A DNA stretch of 8,015 nucleotides, from the NCBI GenBank assembly GCA_937906795.1, contig CALCUQ010000190.1:1-8015 (forward strand), read 5' to 3'. The first letter of the stretch is position 1. Each line of letters opens with the position of its first letter. The notes below the pieces were generated by a model. It worked only from the letters and a program-made list of their open reading frames with translations. It did not search any database and had not been told where the DNA came from. The stretch is from an uncultured Bacteroidales bacterium. GTDB taxonomy: Bacteria > Bacteroidota > Bacteroidia > Bacteroidales > UBA932. Below are positions 1 to 6,397 of this stretch, piece after piece. The translations under genes and the position numbers were made by a program.

Positions 1-1194
1 ATGGATGTAGCAGAGGCTATTACCAAAGCTGTCCGCAAAAAAACAAAGGCAAGGTCTTTTGTCCAACAAACATCTTCTTTTGGCGGTCGTAGAGGAGGTA
101 TGCCTGTGCAATATGTTTTACAGACAACCAATATTGAGAAATTGCAGGAGGTGCTACCTACATTCCTTGCTAAAGTTTATGATAATCCAACTTTCCAAAT
201 GGCTGATGTTAATCTTAAATTCAGTAAACCAGAAGTTAGAATTGAGATTAATAGAGAAAAAGCGAATATTATGGGTGTTAGCACCAGAAATATTGCTCAA
301 GTACTTCAATATGGACTAAGTGGACAACGTATGGGTTATTTCTATATGAATGGCAAGCAATATGAGATTCTTGGAGAAATAAACCGCCAGCAGAGAAATA
401 CACCTGCCAATCTGAAATCCATATATATAAGGACTCAAGATGGCAATATGGTTCAACTAGATAATCTTGTTGATCTTATTGGTGGTATTGCACCTCCTAA
501 ACTATACAGATACAACAGATTTGTTTCTGCTACAATTTCTGCAGGACTGGCAAAAGGAAAGACTATTGGCCAGGGTCTTGATGAAATGGATAAGATTGCA
601 AAAGAAGTTCTTGATGACTCATTCAGAACAGCTTTGTCGGGAGAATCAAAAGAATATAGAGAAAGTTCATCTTCTTTGATGTTTGCTTTTATTCTTGCTA
701 TTGTTCTTATTTTCTTGATTCTCGCTGCTCAATTTGAAAGCTTTAAAGATCCACTTATTATTATGCTTACTGTACCGCTTGCTATTGCAGGAGCACTTAT
801 CTTTATGCAGCTCAATGGTGTTACAATGAATATATTCAGTCAGATTGGTATAATTATGCTTATTGGCCTTGTTGCCAAGAATGGTATCTTGATTGTTGAG
901 TTTGCTAATCAGAAACAAGAAGTTGGAATAGATAAACAGACTGCTATTAGGGAGGCATCTCTACAGAGATTGCGTCCAATTCTAATGACCAGTACCTCTA
1001 CAATTTTAGGCCTTTTACCTTTGGCATTTGCTGCAGGTGAGGGTGCAAACCAACGAATTGCTATGGGTATAACTGTTGTGGGTGGTATGTTGGTTTCAAC
1101 TATTCTTACTATGTATGTTGTTCCAGCAATTTACAGTTATATCTCTACAGACAGAGCAAAAAAGAAAGCTGCAATTGCCTTAAATAACAAGTAA
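1..1194 (+). CDS. RND (HAE1/AcrB-type) multidrug efflux transporter, C-terminal part; 5' end outside window
   Basis: This is the last 397 residues of an inner-membrane RND exporter, which uses the proton gradient to pump hydrophobic compounds out through a TolC channel. Family members have about 1,000-1,050 residues, so roughly 60% is missing upstream; the ATG at base 1 is an internal Met, not a start. Residues 1-220 are the second periplasmic (porter/docking) region. Five membrane segments follow at about 225-243, 251-271, 277-301, 326-345 and 355-380, matching TM8-TM12. The family signature FESFKDPL is at 245-252. Lys293 in the VAKNGILIVEFA helix corresponds to AcrB Lys940; Arg323 and Thr330 in RLRPILMT correspond to Arg971 and Thr978. 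The proton-relay residues of TM10 and TM11 are therefore intact, while the TM4 aspartates lie off-window. The TolC gene follows 1 nt after the stop, so the two are co-transcribed. The substrate cannot be predicted. Confidence 0.95.
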   Translation: MDVAEAITKAVRKKTKARSFVQQTSSFGGRRGGMPVQYVLQTTNIEKLQEVLPTFLAKVYDNPTFQMADVNLKFSKPEVRIEINREKANIMGVSTRNIAQVLQYGLSGQRMGYFYMNGKQYEILGEINRQQRNTPANLKSIYIRTQDGNMVQLDNLVDLIGGIAPPKLYRYNRFVSATISAGLAKGKTIGQGLDEMDKIAKEVLDDSFRTALSGESKEYRESSSSLMFAFILAIVLIFLILAAQFESFKDPLIIMLTVPLAIAGALIFMQLNGVTMNIFSQIGIIMLIGLVAKNGILIVEFANQKQEVGIDKQTAIREASLQRLRPILMTSTSTILGLLPLAFAAGEGANQRIAMGITVVGGMLVSTILTMYVVPAIYSYISTDRAKKKAAIALNNK

Positions 1195-1195
1195 A

Positions 1196-2521
1196 ATGAA
1201 AAAATTAATATTATTAGCATATTTATTGTTTTCTGTTGGACTCTATGCTCAGACCCAGCTTAAAACATATTCCCTTAAAGAGTGTTTAAAGGAGGGAATA
1301 GAAAACAACTATTCTCTTAAGATTCAACATAATAAAGAGCAAATTTCAGATAATAATGCCAGTTTGGGCAATGCAGGCTTCTTACCATCTTTAGATGCAT
1401 CTGCAAGATATTCAGGCTCTGCGCAGGACAACAGGACAAAAGTTAGAGACAGTGGTAATATCATTGAAGAAAATGGAATTTTCAATCAGACTGTTGATAC
1501 TGGAATAAACCTGAACTGGACTATTTTTGAAGGTTTTAATGTTACAACAACTTACAAGAAATTAAAAGAATTAAAATCCCAAGGGCAACTCGAAACCACA
1601 ATTGCACTTGAGAATTTGATATCTGATATTACTTCTGAATATTTTAATCTTGTCCAACAACGTTTAAGGCTAAAGAATCTTAAATATGCCGTAGAGCTTT
1701 CAAGAGAAAGACTTAGAATTGTTGAAGACAGATACCGTATAGGTAATTTTTCAGGTCTTGATTATCAGCAGGCAAAGGTTGATTTTAATTCTGACAGTTC
1801 TGCATTTATGAAACAGCAGGAGACTATCAAGAGTTCCATTATTTCCCTTAATGAACTGATGGCCAAAGAAAATCTTGACAGTTGGATTACTGTGTCTGAT
1901 ACCTCCATTAATGTAAACAAAGATTTAGTATTTAAAGATATAATGGAGTCTATGGAGTCCAATAACACTACCCTTTTACATGCCAAAAGAGAGAGTCAGA
2001 TGGCTCAACTTGATTATAAGATTTTAAATTCCCGCTCATATCCTTATCTTAAATTAAATGCAGGTTATGGATATACTCTCAACAAGTACAACAAAGGGGC
2101 TAATTATCATAGAGGAAGTTTGGGCGCAGATTTTGGCCTTACCTTAGGTATAAATATTTTTGATGGAAATAATGCCAGAAGAGAACGCAGAAATGCAAAA
2201 CTCAATATTGAGAATGTACAGCTTCAGCAAACTGATATTCACCTTGCTCTTAAAGCGGATCTTTATAATATTTGGCAGGCATATCAGAACAATCTGGCAA
2301 TTTTGAATCTTGAAATGGAGAATCTTGTTACAGCAAAGTTGAACCATGAAATTGCAAAAGAAAGATATATGTTGGGAGATTTGTCGGGAATAGAAATGAG
2401 AGAAGCCCAAAAGAGCCTCTTGGATGCTCAGGAGAGGCTTTTGAGTGCTGAATACAATACTAAATTATGCGAAATTTCTCTTATGCAGATAAGTGGAAGA
2501 ATTCAGGAATATCTTTTATAG
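1196..2521 (+). CDS. TolC-family outer-membrane efflux channel
   Basis: A 441-residue outer-membrane factor that would trimerise into the exit duct for the RND pump encoded just upstream. A signal peptide is visible at residues 1-18 or so (Lys-Lys, hydrophobic core, then LYAQ, cleavage likely after Ala18). The mature protein shows the internal duplication of the family: NWTIFEGFN (108-116) is echoed by GINIFDGNN (318-326), and RYRIGNFSGLDYQQAK (179-194) by RYMLGDLSGIEMREAQ (390-405). These are the beta-strand/linker and helical parts of two OEP repeats, at about 25-230 and 240-435. Long charged helices with heptad-like spacing (about 115-225 and 330-430) would build the periplasmic barrel. 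The length is normal for Bacteroidota members. The start ATG is 1 nt after the transporter stop, and no Shine-Dalgarno is present, as is usual in this phylum. There is no lipobox Cys, so it is not an OprM-type lipoprotein. Confidence 0.94.
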   Translation: MKKLILLAYLLFSVGLYAQTQLKTYSLKECLKEGIENNYSLKIQHNKEQISDNNASLGNAGFLPSLDASARYSGSAQDNRTKVRDSGNIIEENGIFNQTVDTGINLNWTIFEGFNVTTTYKKLKELKSQGQLETTIALENLISDITSEYFNLVQQRLRLKNLKYAVELSRERLRIVEDRYRIGNFSGLDYQQAKVDFNSDSSAFMKQQETIKSSIISLNELMAKENLDSWITVSDTSINVNKDLVFKDIMESMESNNTTLLHAKRESQMAQLDYKILNSRSYPYLKLNAGYGYTLNKYNKGANYHRGSLGADFGLTLGINIFDGNNARRERRNAKLNIENVQLQQTDIHLALKADLYNIWQAYQNNLAILNLEMENLVTAKLNHEIAKERYMLGDLSGIEMREAQKSLLDAQERLLSAEYNTKLCEISLMQISGRIQEYLL

Positions 2522-2537
2522 AATTTAATTTTGAGGT

Positions 2538-3416
2538 ATGAAAAATTTGTTTTTGATATTGGCAATCATTTCAAGCTCTTTCAGTTGTTTGTTTGCTCAG
2601 GACAATAAAGGAAACGGAGAGCTTATATGTGAAACATTAACCCATAACAATGTAGAATACACCTATTATTTGTACAAACCTTTATCATTGCCGGACAATG
2701 CACCAGTTGTGCTGGTTTTTCACGGTTACGGCTCTGACAGATTTCCAGGATTGGATTATGGAATAAATCCTGTTGCAGACAAATACAATTTTGCAGTGTG
2801 TTATCCTGTTGGGCCAAAGGATTTTAAAGGACAGCATTGCTGGGATGTAGGGTACTCTTTCCATAAAGAGAATAACTGGTGCAGAGATGATATTGGTTTT
2901 ACTCTAAAACTGGTGGAGAAATTATCAGCCAATCACAAGTTGTCAAATAAGAATGTTTTTGTTACAGGTCACTCCAATGGCGGTGAGATGTCTTATTTAC
3001 TTGCATATACTCATCCCCATAAATTTGCAGCATTTGCTCCAATTTCCGGACTTACAATGACATGGATGTATAAACATCTTAAAGCCCATGCCCCTGTCCC
3101 TTTAATGGAAGTACATGGTACTGATGATGTTGTATCAAAATGGAATGGTGACCCGCTTAATAAGGATGGTTGGGGCTCTTATATTGCAGTCCCTTGTGCA
3201 GTATCACATTGGGCAGTTGAAAACCGTTGTACACATATTCAAACAGATACACTTCCAATTATTCGCAATAAAGTAATTACACACAAGTATGTGAATGGTA
3301 TAAACGGCACCCAGGTGTGGCTATATGAGATTGTTGGTGGTGGTCATGCTTGGCCTAATAAAGATTTGAATACTGCAGAACATATTTGGAAATTCTTTAG
3401 TATGTATCTTAAATAG
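2538..3416 (+). CDS. Secreted alpha/beta-hydrolase esterase, PHB depolymerase / feruloyl esterase (LpqC-like) type
   Basis: A 292-residue serine esterase, exported by a signal peptide (residues 1-20, ending CLFA before Gln21). The fold markers are in order: oxyanion-hole HG in VLVFHGYGSD (58-67), nucleophile elbow GHSNGG with Ser146, HGTDD (193-197) with Asp197 as the probable acid, and GGGHAWP with His270 as the catalytic base. This spacing and the GGGHxWP ending are typical of the esterase PHB-depolymerase family (COG3509), whose members include feruloyl and acetyl-xylan esterases as well as many enzymes of unknown substrate. Four cysteines (88, 101, 115, 220) plus Cys231 could form disulfides in the envelope. 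The gene lies 16 nt after the TolC gene, so it is probably read from the same transcript, although no functional link to efflux is known. Substrate assignment is inference only; intracellular PHB is unlikely given the signal peptide. Confidence 0.88.
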   Translation: MKNLFLILAIISSSFSCLFAQDNKGNGELICETLTHNNVEYTYYLYKPLSLPDNAPVVLVFHGYGSDRFPGLDYGINPVADKYNFAVCYPVGPKDFKGQHCWDVGYSFHKENNWCRDDIGFTLKLVEKLSANHKLSNKNVFVTGHSNGGEMSYLLAYTHPHKFAAFAPISGLTMTWMYKHLKAHAPVPLMEVHGTDDVVSKWNGDPLNKDGWGSYIAVPCAVSHWAVENRCTHIQTDTLPIIRNKVITHKYVNGINGTQVWLYEIVGGGHAWPNKDLNTAEHIWKFFSMYLK

Positions 3417-3425
3417 CAGACAATT

Positions 3426-4547
3426 CTATCTTATTTCTTCCAGCATCGAAAGTACTTTTGGGAAATTCTCTCTTCCAAAGCCAATTCTCAGATAAGTGCC
3501 TGGATATTCAAACATCTCTGCTGGAACGGTAAGTATACTTTTGCTCTCTACAAGGTCTTCACTCCATTGCATGGATGTAGTGTCGCAATTTATTTTTACA
3601 AATGCCACACTTCCTGCAACCGGAGGTATAAATTCATTAACCCAAGGAAGATTTCCTTTATTTATGGACTCTTCAAATAGAGTTACATTCCGTTTGATTT
3701 TTTCAATATTTGGCAAAAGGAAATCTTCTTTGTGATTAAGTACAATTGCAGATAGTATCTCTGATGGTGCACTGCTACACATAGAAAGATATGTCTTAAA
3801 TTGCAAAATCTGTTCTGTAAGCCATTTATCCTGCGATACAATCCATCCTATTCTTGCTCCGGCCAAACCAAATGATTTAGCCATTCCCCAAAGAGAAATC
3901 CCTTTTTCATATAAATCAGACAATGGCTCCAAAGGCTTGTAACTGTTGTCAATTATAAGATCTCTGTACATTTCGTCAGAATAAATATATGCTCCACACT
4001 CTCTGGCTATATCAATAACCTCATTAATCTGGTCTTTGGTAAGATAAGCTCCTGTTGGATTATGTGGGAAATTTATAATTATAACTCTGGTGTTTTTCTT
4101 TACAAGTTTACGCAAATCTTCCACTTTGAACTTCCACTCTCCTGCCCCGCTTTCTGCATTCCAGAATGAAAGCTCACAACCCAATGATTTTAAAACTTCG
4201 TATAATGATTGGTATGCAGGTGAAACCACCACTGCATGGGGATTCTCTACCCCTTCCATTAAAATATTCATTGTCATAAAGGACAACTCCCCTGGAGATG
4301 CCACAACAATATCATCTACTGAAGTTTTATTGTAATACTTTGATATAGCCTCTCTAAGGTATGGACTCCCGGGTGTTTCTGTGTAACCCAAATGTAAATT
4401 ATCCCACATCTGCTTTTCATTCTCTGACGCTTTACTTAAAATATATTTCATGGAATATCCGTCACAATCTGAAGATGAGAACATATAATCTGCAGTGAAT
4501 TCATATTTTGCAAAATATTTTTCTAAGTGGAATTGGGATACTATCAT
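3426..4547 (-). CDS. Class I/II PLP-dependent aminotransferase
   Basis: A 373-residue cytoplasmic fold-type I enzyme, expected to move an amino group between an amino acid and a 2-oxo acid using pyridoxal phosphate. The key residues are all visible: NFPHNPTG with Asn163, YSDEMY with Asp191 and Tyr194, the Schiff-base Lys224 in GMAKSFGLAGARIGW with phosphate-binding Arg232, and Arg354 in YLRIGFGRE to hold the substrate carboxylate. These correspond to Asn194, Asp222, Tyr225, Lys258, Arg266 and Arg386 of aspartate aminotransferase. The N-terminal part, including GYTETPGSPYLREAI (54-68), is the usual small-domain region. At 373 residues it is slightly shorter than typical aspartate aminotransferases (about 390-400). 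Substrate specificity is not readable, so no symbol is given. It is a single gene transcribed divergently from the cyd cluster and convergently with the esterase. The ATG at 4547 is the only sensible start: it gives a full-length N-terminus and lies 25 nt from a good -7 element. Confidence 0.93.
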   Translation of the reverse strand: MIVSQFHLEKYFAKYEFTADYMFSSSDCDGYSMKYILSKASENEKQMWDNLHLGYTETPGSPYLREAISKYYNKTSVDDIVVASPGELSFMTMNILMEGVENPHAVVVSPAYQSLYEVLKSLGCELSFWNAESGAGEWKFKVEDLRKLVKKNTRVIIINFPHNPTGAYLTKDQINEVIDIARECGAYIYSDEMYRDLIIDNSYKPLEPLSDLYEKGISLWGMAKSFGLAGARIGWIVSQDKWLTEQILQFKTYLSMCSSAPSEILSAIVLNHKEDFLLPNIEKIKRNVTLFEESINKGNLPWVNEFIPPVAGSVAFVKINCDTTSMQWSEDLVESKSILTVPAEMFEYPGTYLRIGFGRENFPKVLSMLEEIR

Positions 4548-4572
4548 AACAAGAATTATTTAAGAGTTTATA

Positions 4573-4606
4573 CAAATATATTAAATTTTATAATCCTATT
4601 TAAAAA
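4573..4606 (-). promoter_or_regulatory. Candidate Bacteroidota-type promoter for the aminotransferase gene
   Basis: Read on the minus strand, 4580-4573 is TATATTTG, an exact match to the Bacteroidota sigma-factor -7 consensus TAnnTTTG. A T-run (4606-4602 on the minus strand) sits 21 nt upstream, where the -33 TTTG-like element should be, but it lacks the G. The -7 element ends 25 nt before the ATG at 4547, giving a short and plausible leader. The match is seen directly; activity is inferred. AT-rich DNA produces such matches by chance fairly often. Confidence 0.45.
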
Positions 4607-4629
4607 TTGAAGGATATTAGTTATATTTA
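4599..4629 (+). promoter_or_regulatory. Weak candidate promoter for the DUF4492-cydAB cluster
   Basis: TATATTTA at 4622-4629 differs from the Bacteroidota -7 consensus TAnnTTTG only in the last base. TTT at 4599-4601 lies 20 nt upstream, in the expected -33 position, but without the usual G. The element ends 19 nt before the ATG at 4649. A promoter must lie in or near this divergent region because the gene on the other side points away. This particular placement is only one possibility; TAAGTTTA at 4632-4639 with TTG at 4607-4609 is an alternative, with a spacer of 22 nt. Confidence 0.3.
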
Positions 4630-4632
4630 CAT

Positions 4633-4644
4633 AAGTTTAAACTT
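4633..4644. promoter_or_regulatory. 12-bp perfect palindrome AAGTTTAAACTT just before the first cyd-cluster gene
   Basis: The twelve bases are identical on both strands. They sit 4 nt before the ATG at 4649 and 3 nt after the candidate -7 element, which is where a repressor or oxygen/redox regulator could block transcription. The site does not match the FNR/CRP-type pattern TTGAT-N4-ATCAA. It is AT-rich, so chance is a real alternative, and no regulator is assigned. Confidence 0.25.
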
Positions 4645-4648
4645 TTCA

Positions 4649-4891
4649 ATGATGATTAAGTCTATTTGGAATTTTTACGTAGATGGATTTAAGAATATGA
4701 CATGGGGAAAACCTTTGTGGATTTTAATATTCTTAAAAGTAATTATCCTGTTTGCAGTTTTAAGGGTATTCTTCTTTAAACCTGCAATGTCTGGACTTAC
4801 AGATAAAGAAAAAAGTGAACAGGTAGGTAATCATCTGTCAAATCCGTCTGCATTCAAACAAAAAACTATTACTAACATTATAAACTTCTAA
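4649..4891 (+). CDS. DUF4492-like small single-span membrane protein, putative cytochrome bd accessory subunit
   Basis: An 80-residue protein if started at the ATG at 4649 (79 residues from the adjacent ATG at 4652). The frame is open back to a TTG at 4607, but the extra residues precede the conserved-looking part and the TTG lies in the promoter region. It begins with a short amphipathic stretch (SIWNFYVDGFKNMTWG, about residues 5-20) and then has one hydrophobic segment at about 22-43 (WILIFLKVIILFAVLRVFFF). A polar tail of some 35 residues has alternating Lys/Glu and no recognisable motif. The order IWNFY-DGF-MT-GK-LW followed by one membrane span matches what I recall of DUF4492, a Bacteroidota family found ahead of cydA. 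The stop is 3 nt before the cydA ATG, so translation is probably coupled. By position and topology it could be a structural counterpart of CydX/CydS, but this is inference; its function is unknown. Confidence 0.85.
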   Translation: MMIKSIWNFYVDGFKNMTWGKPLWILIFLKVIILFAVLRVFFFKPAMSGLTDKEKSEQVGNHLSNPSAFKQKTITNIINF

Positions 4892-4894
4892 GCT

Positions 4895-6376
4895 ATGGAC
4901 GTAGTATCTTGGTCGAGACTTCAATTTGCTATGACAGCCGCTTACCATTGGTTATTTGTCCCTCTTACTCTTGGTTTGGCTATGGCTATGGCAATAATGG
5001 AGACACTTTATGTGGTAAAAAAAGATGAATACTGGAAAAAGGTGTCTCAGTTCTGGATGAAACTCTTTGCAATTAACTTTGCTGTAGGAATTGCAACTGG
5101 TATTATTCTCGAATTTGAGTTTGGTACAAACTGGAGCAATTATTCCTGGTTTGTAGGAGACATATTTGGGGCACCACTTGCAATTGAAGGTATTTTAGCA
5201 TTCTTTATGGAAGCAACTTTCTTTGCTGTAATGTTTTTTGGATGGGATAAAGTAAGTAAACGTTTCCATCTTGTTTCTACATGGATGACAGGTATTGGTG
5301 CATCAATTTCTGCTTATTGGATATTGGTTGCCAACGGATGGATGCAGAATCCTGTTGGAACAACATTCAATCCAGATACTGTAAGAAGCGAAATGGCATC
5401 TGCACAAGCCTTTTGGGAGGTTATATCAAATCCTGTTGCTGTAAGTAAATTTTTCCACTCAGTTACAAGTGGTTGGGTTACAGGTGGAGTATTTGTTGTG
5501 GCTGTGAGTTGTTGGTATTTATTAAAGAAAAGAAATACCCAATTTGCCAAAAAGAGCATATTTGTAGGTGCTTTTGTAGGGTTATTGGGAACATTTGCTG
5601 TAATGTTGTCGGGAGATGTATCAGGGGTACATGCAGCTGAATATCAACCCATGAAACTTGCTGCTGCAGAAGGATTGGAAAATGGAGGAAAAAGAGCTCC
5701 ATTCAGCATTATTCCTGGTATTGAGATTCCTGGAATGCTCTCTATTTTGGCAACTCACGATATAAACGGATATGTCCCTGGTATAAACGATATAATTAAC
5801 GGATACACAGATAATAAAGGTAATGTTATTCCGTCGGTTCAGCAGAAAATTAAAATGGGTCAAAAGGCTCTTGAGGCTTTAGCTCAGTACAGAGCATTAA
5901 AAGATTCTGATCCTCTTGCAGCTCAAGCGGCACGTGAGCAATTGGAGCAGAATGTACAATATATGGGATATGGCTACCTTGAAAAACCATCTGATGTAAT
6001 ACCTCCGGTTGGAATAGTGTATTGGGCATTCAGATTTATGGTTGGACTGGGAATGTTTATCGCTTTGATTCTTGCATTGACTGCATGGTTCAACTATAAG
6101 AATAAACTCTCTGGTAAAAATTGGTTATTATGGGCAGCTTTGCTATGTATTCCATTGGTATATATATGTGGAGAATCTGGTTGGATTGTTGCTGAGGTTG
6201 GACGTCAACCATGGACAATACAAGGATTATTGCCTGTCAATGTTGCAATATCAAGTACAAATACATCTGAGGTAATGACTACCTTCTTCCTGTTCTTGGG
6301 TATTTTTGCTTTGTTCTTGATAATTGAAATCAGAATTATGATTAATGCTATTAAGCAAGGACCAGAAGTTGAATAG
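4895..6376 (+). CDS. cydA: Cytochrome bd quinol oxidase subunit I
   Basis: A 493-residue integral membrane subunit that binds haems b558, b595 and d, oxidises quinol and reduces O2 to water. About nine membrane segments are visible (roughly 12-38, 54-76, 92-117, 126-148, 183-209, 218-242, 372-398, 408-427, 460-484). Key residues are present, with E. coli numbers in brackets: His18 [19], Glu98 [99] in GAPLAIEG, Glu106 [107] in FFMEATFF, His188 [186], Lys254 [252] and Glu259 [257] in QPMKLAAAEG, Met382 [393] in FRFMVGLG, and GWIVAEVGRQPW at 429-440. The Q-loop between Glu259 and Met382 has 122 residues, near the E. coli length and longer than in the short-loop Bacillus type. The loop contains ATHDINGYVPGI (286-297) and a charged helix at 315-355. 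The start ATG gives the canonical N-terminus (SWSRLQFAMTAAYHW). cydB follows after 21 nt. The enzyme is expected to serve in oxygen scavenging or microaerobic respiration. Confidence 0.98.
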   Translation: MDVVSWSRLQFAMTAAYHWLFVPLTLGLAMAMAIMETLYVVKKDEYWKKVSQFWMKLFAINFAVGIATGIILEFEFGTNWSNYSWFVGDIFGAPLAIEGILAFFMEATFFAVMFFGWDKVSKRFHLVSTWMTGIGASISAYWILVANGWMQNPVGTTFNPDTVRSEMASAQAFWEVISNPVAVSKFFHSVTSGWVTGGVFVVAVSCWYLLKKRNTQFAKKSIFVGAFVGLLGTFAVMLSGDVSGVHAAEYQPMKLAAAEGLENGGKRAPFSIIPGIEIPGMLSILATHDINGYVPGINDIINGYTDNKGNVIPSVQQKIKMGQKALEALAQYRALKDSDPLAAQAAREQLEQNVQYMGYGYLEKPSDVIPPVGIVYWAFRFMVGLGMFIALILALTAWFNYKNKLSGKNWLLWAALLCIPLVYICGESGWIVAEVGRQPWTIQGLLPVNVAISSTNTSEVMTTFFLFLGIFALFLIIEIRIMINAIKQGPEVE

Positions 6377-6397
6377 ATTAATTAAAAATTATTTGTT

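Noticed and set aside
1..3. ATG at base 1 as the true start of the RND gene
   Set aside because: The encoded protein begins in the middle of the second periplasmic domain and lacks TM1-TM7, so the reading frame almost certainly enters from upstream.
667..918. Minus-strand frame of 83 residues opposite the RND membrane helices
   Set aside because: It is antisense to TM8-TM10 codons and rich in Asn and Lys with no fold signal, so it is a shadow frame.
2533..2536. GAGG as a Shine-Dalgarno for the esterase
   Set aside because: It is 1 nt from the ATG, too close to act in the normal way, and Bacteroidota rarely rely on Shine-Dalgarno pairing.
2586..2600. Lipoprotein lipobox at Cys17 of the esterase
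   Set aside because: The residues before Cys are Ser-Phe-Ser, without the Leu/Ile/Val at -3 and the small residue at -2 of a good lipobox. The FA-Q site three residues later is a normal signal peptidase I site.
4607..4648. TTG-initiated 14-residue N-terminal extension of the small membrane protein
   Set aside because: It would add a stretch without family resemblance and overlap the promoter region. Two adjacent ATGs at 4649 and 4652 fit the expected protein start.
4606..4650. Inverted repeat ATTGAA ... TTCAAT spanning the cyd-cluster leader as a possible RNA switch
   Set aside because: Only 6 bp pair, with two possible G-U extensions and a 33-nt loop in AT-rich DNA. This is too weak to separate from chance.
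5314..5863. Three overlapping minus-strand open frames (74-81 residues) within cydA
   Set aside because: They lie antisense to strongly conserved CydA sequence and have low-complexity compositions with no domain. They are shadows of the plus-strand coding bias.
6377..6397. AT-rich gap between cydA and cydB as a terminator or promoter
   Set aside because: It has no GC-rich stem and no TAnnTTTG element at a useful distance. It reads as a plain intra-operon spacer.
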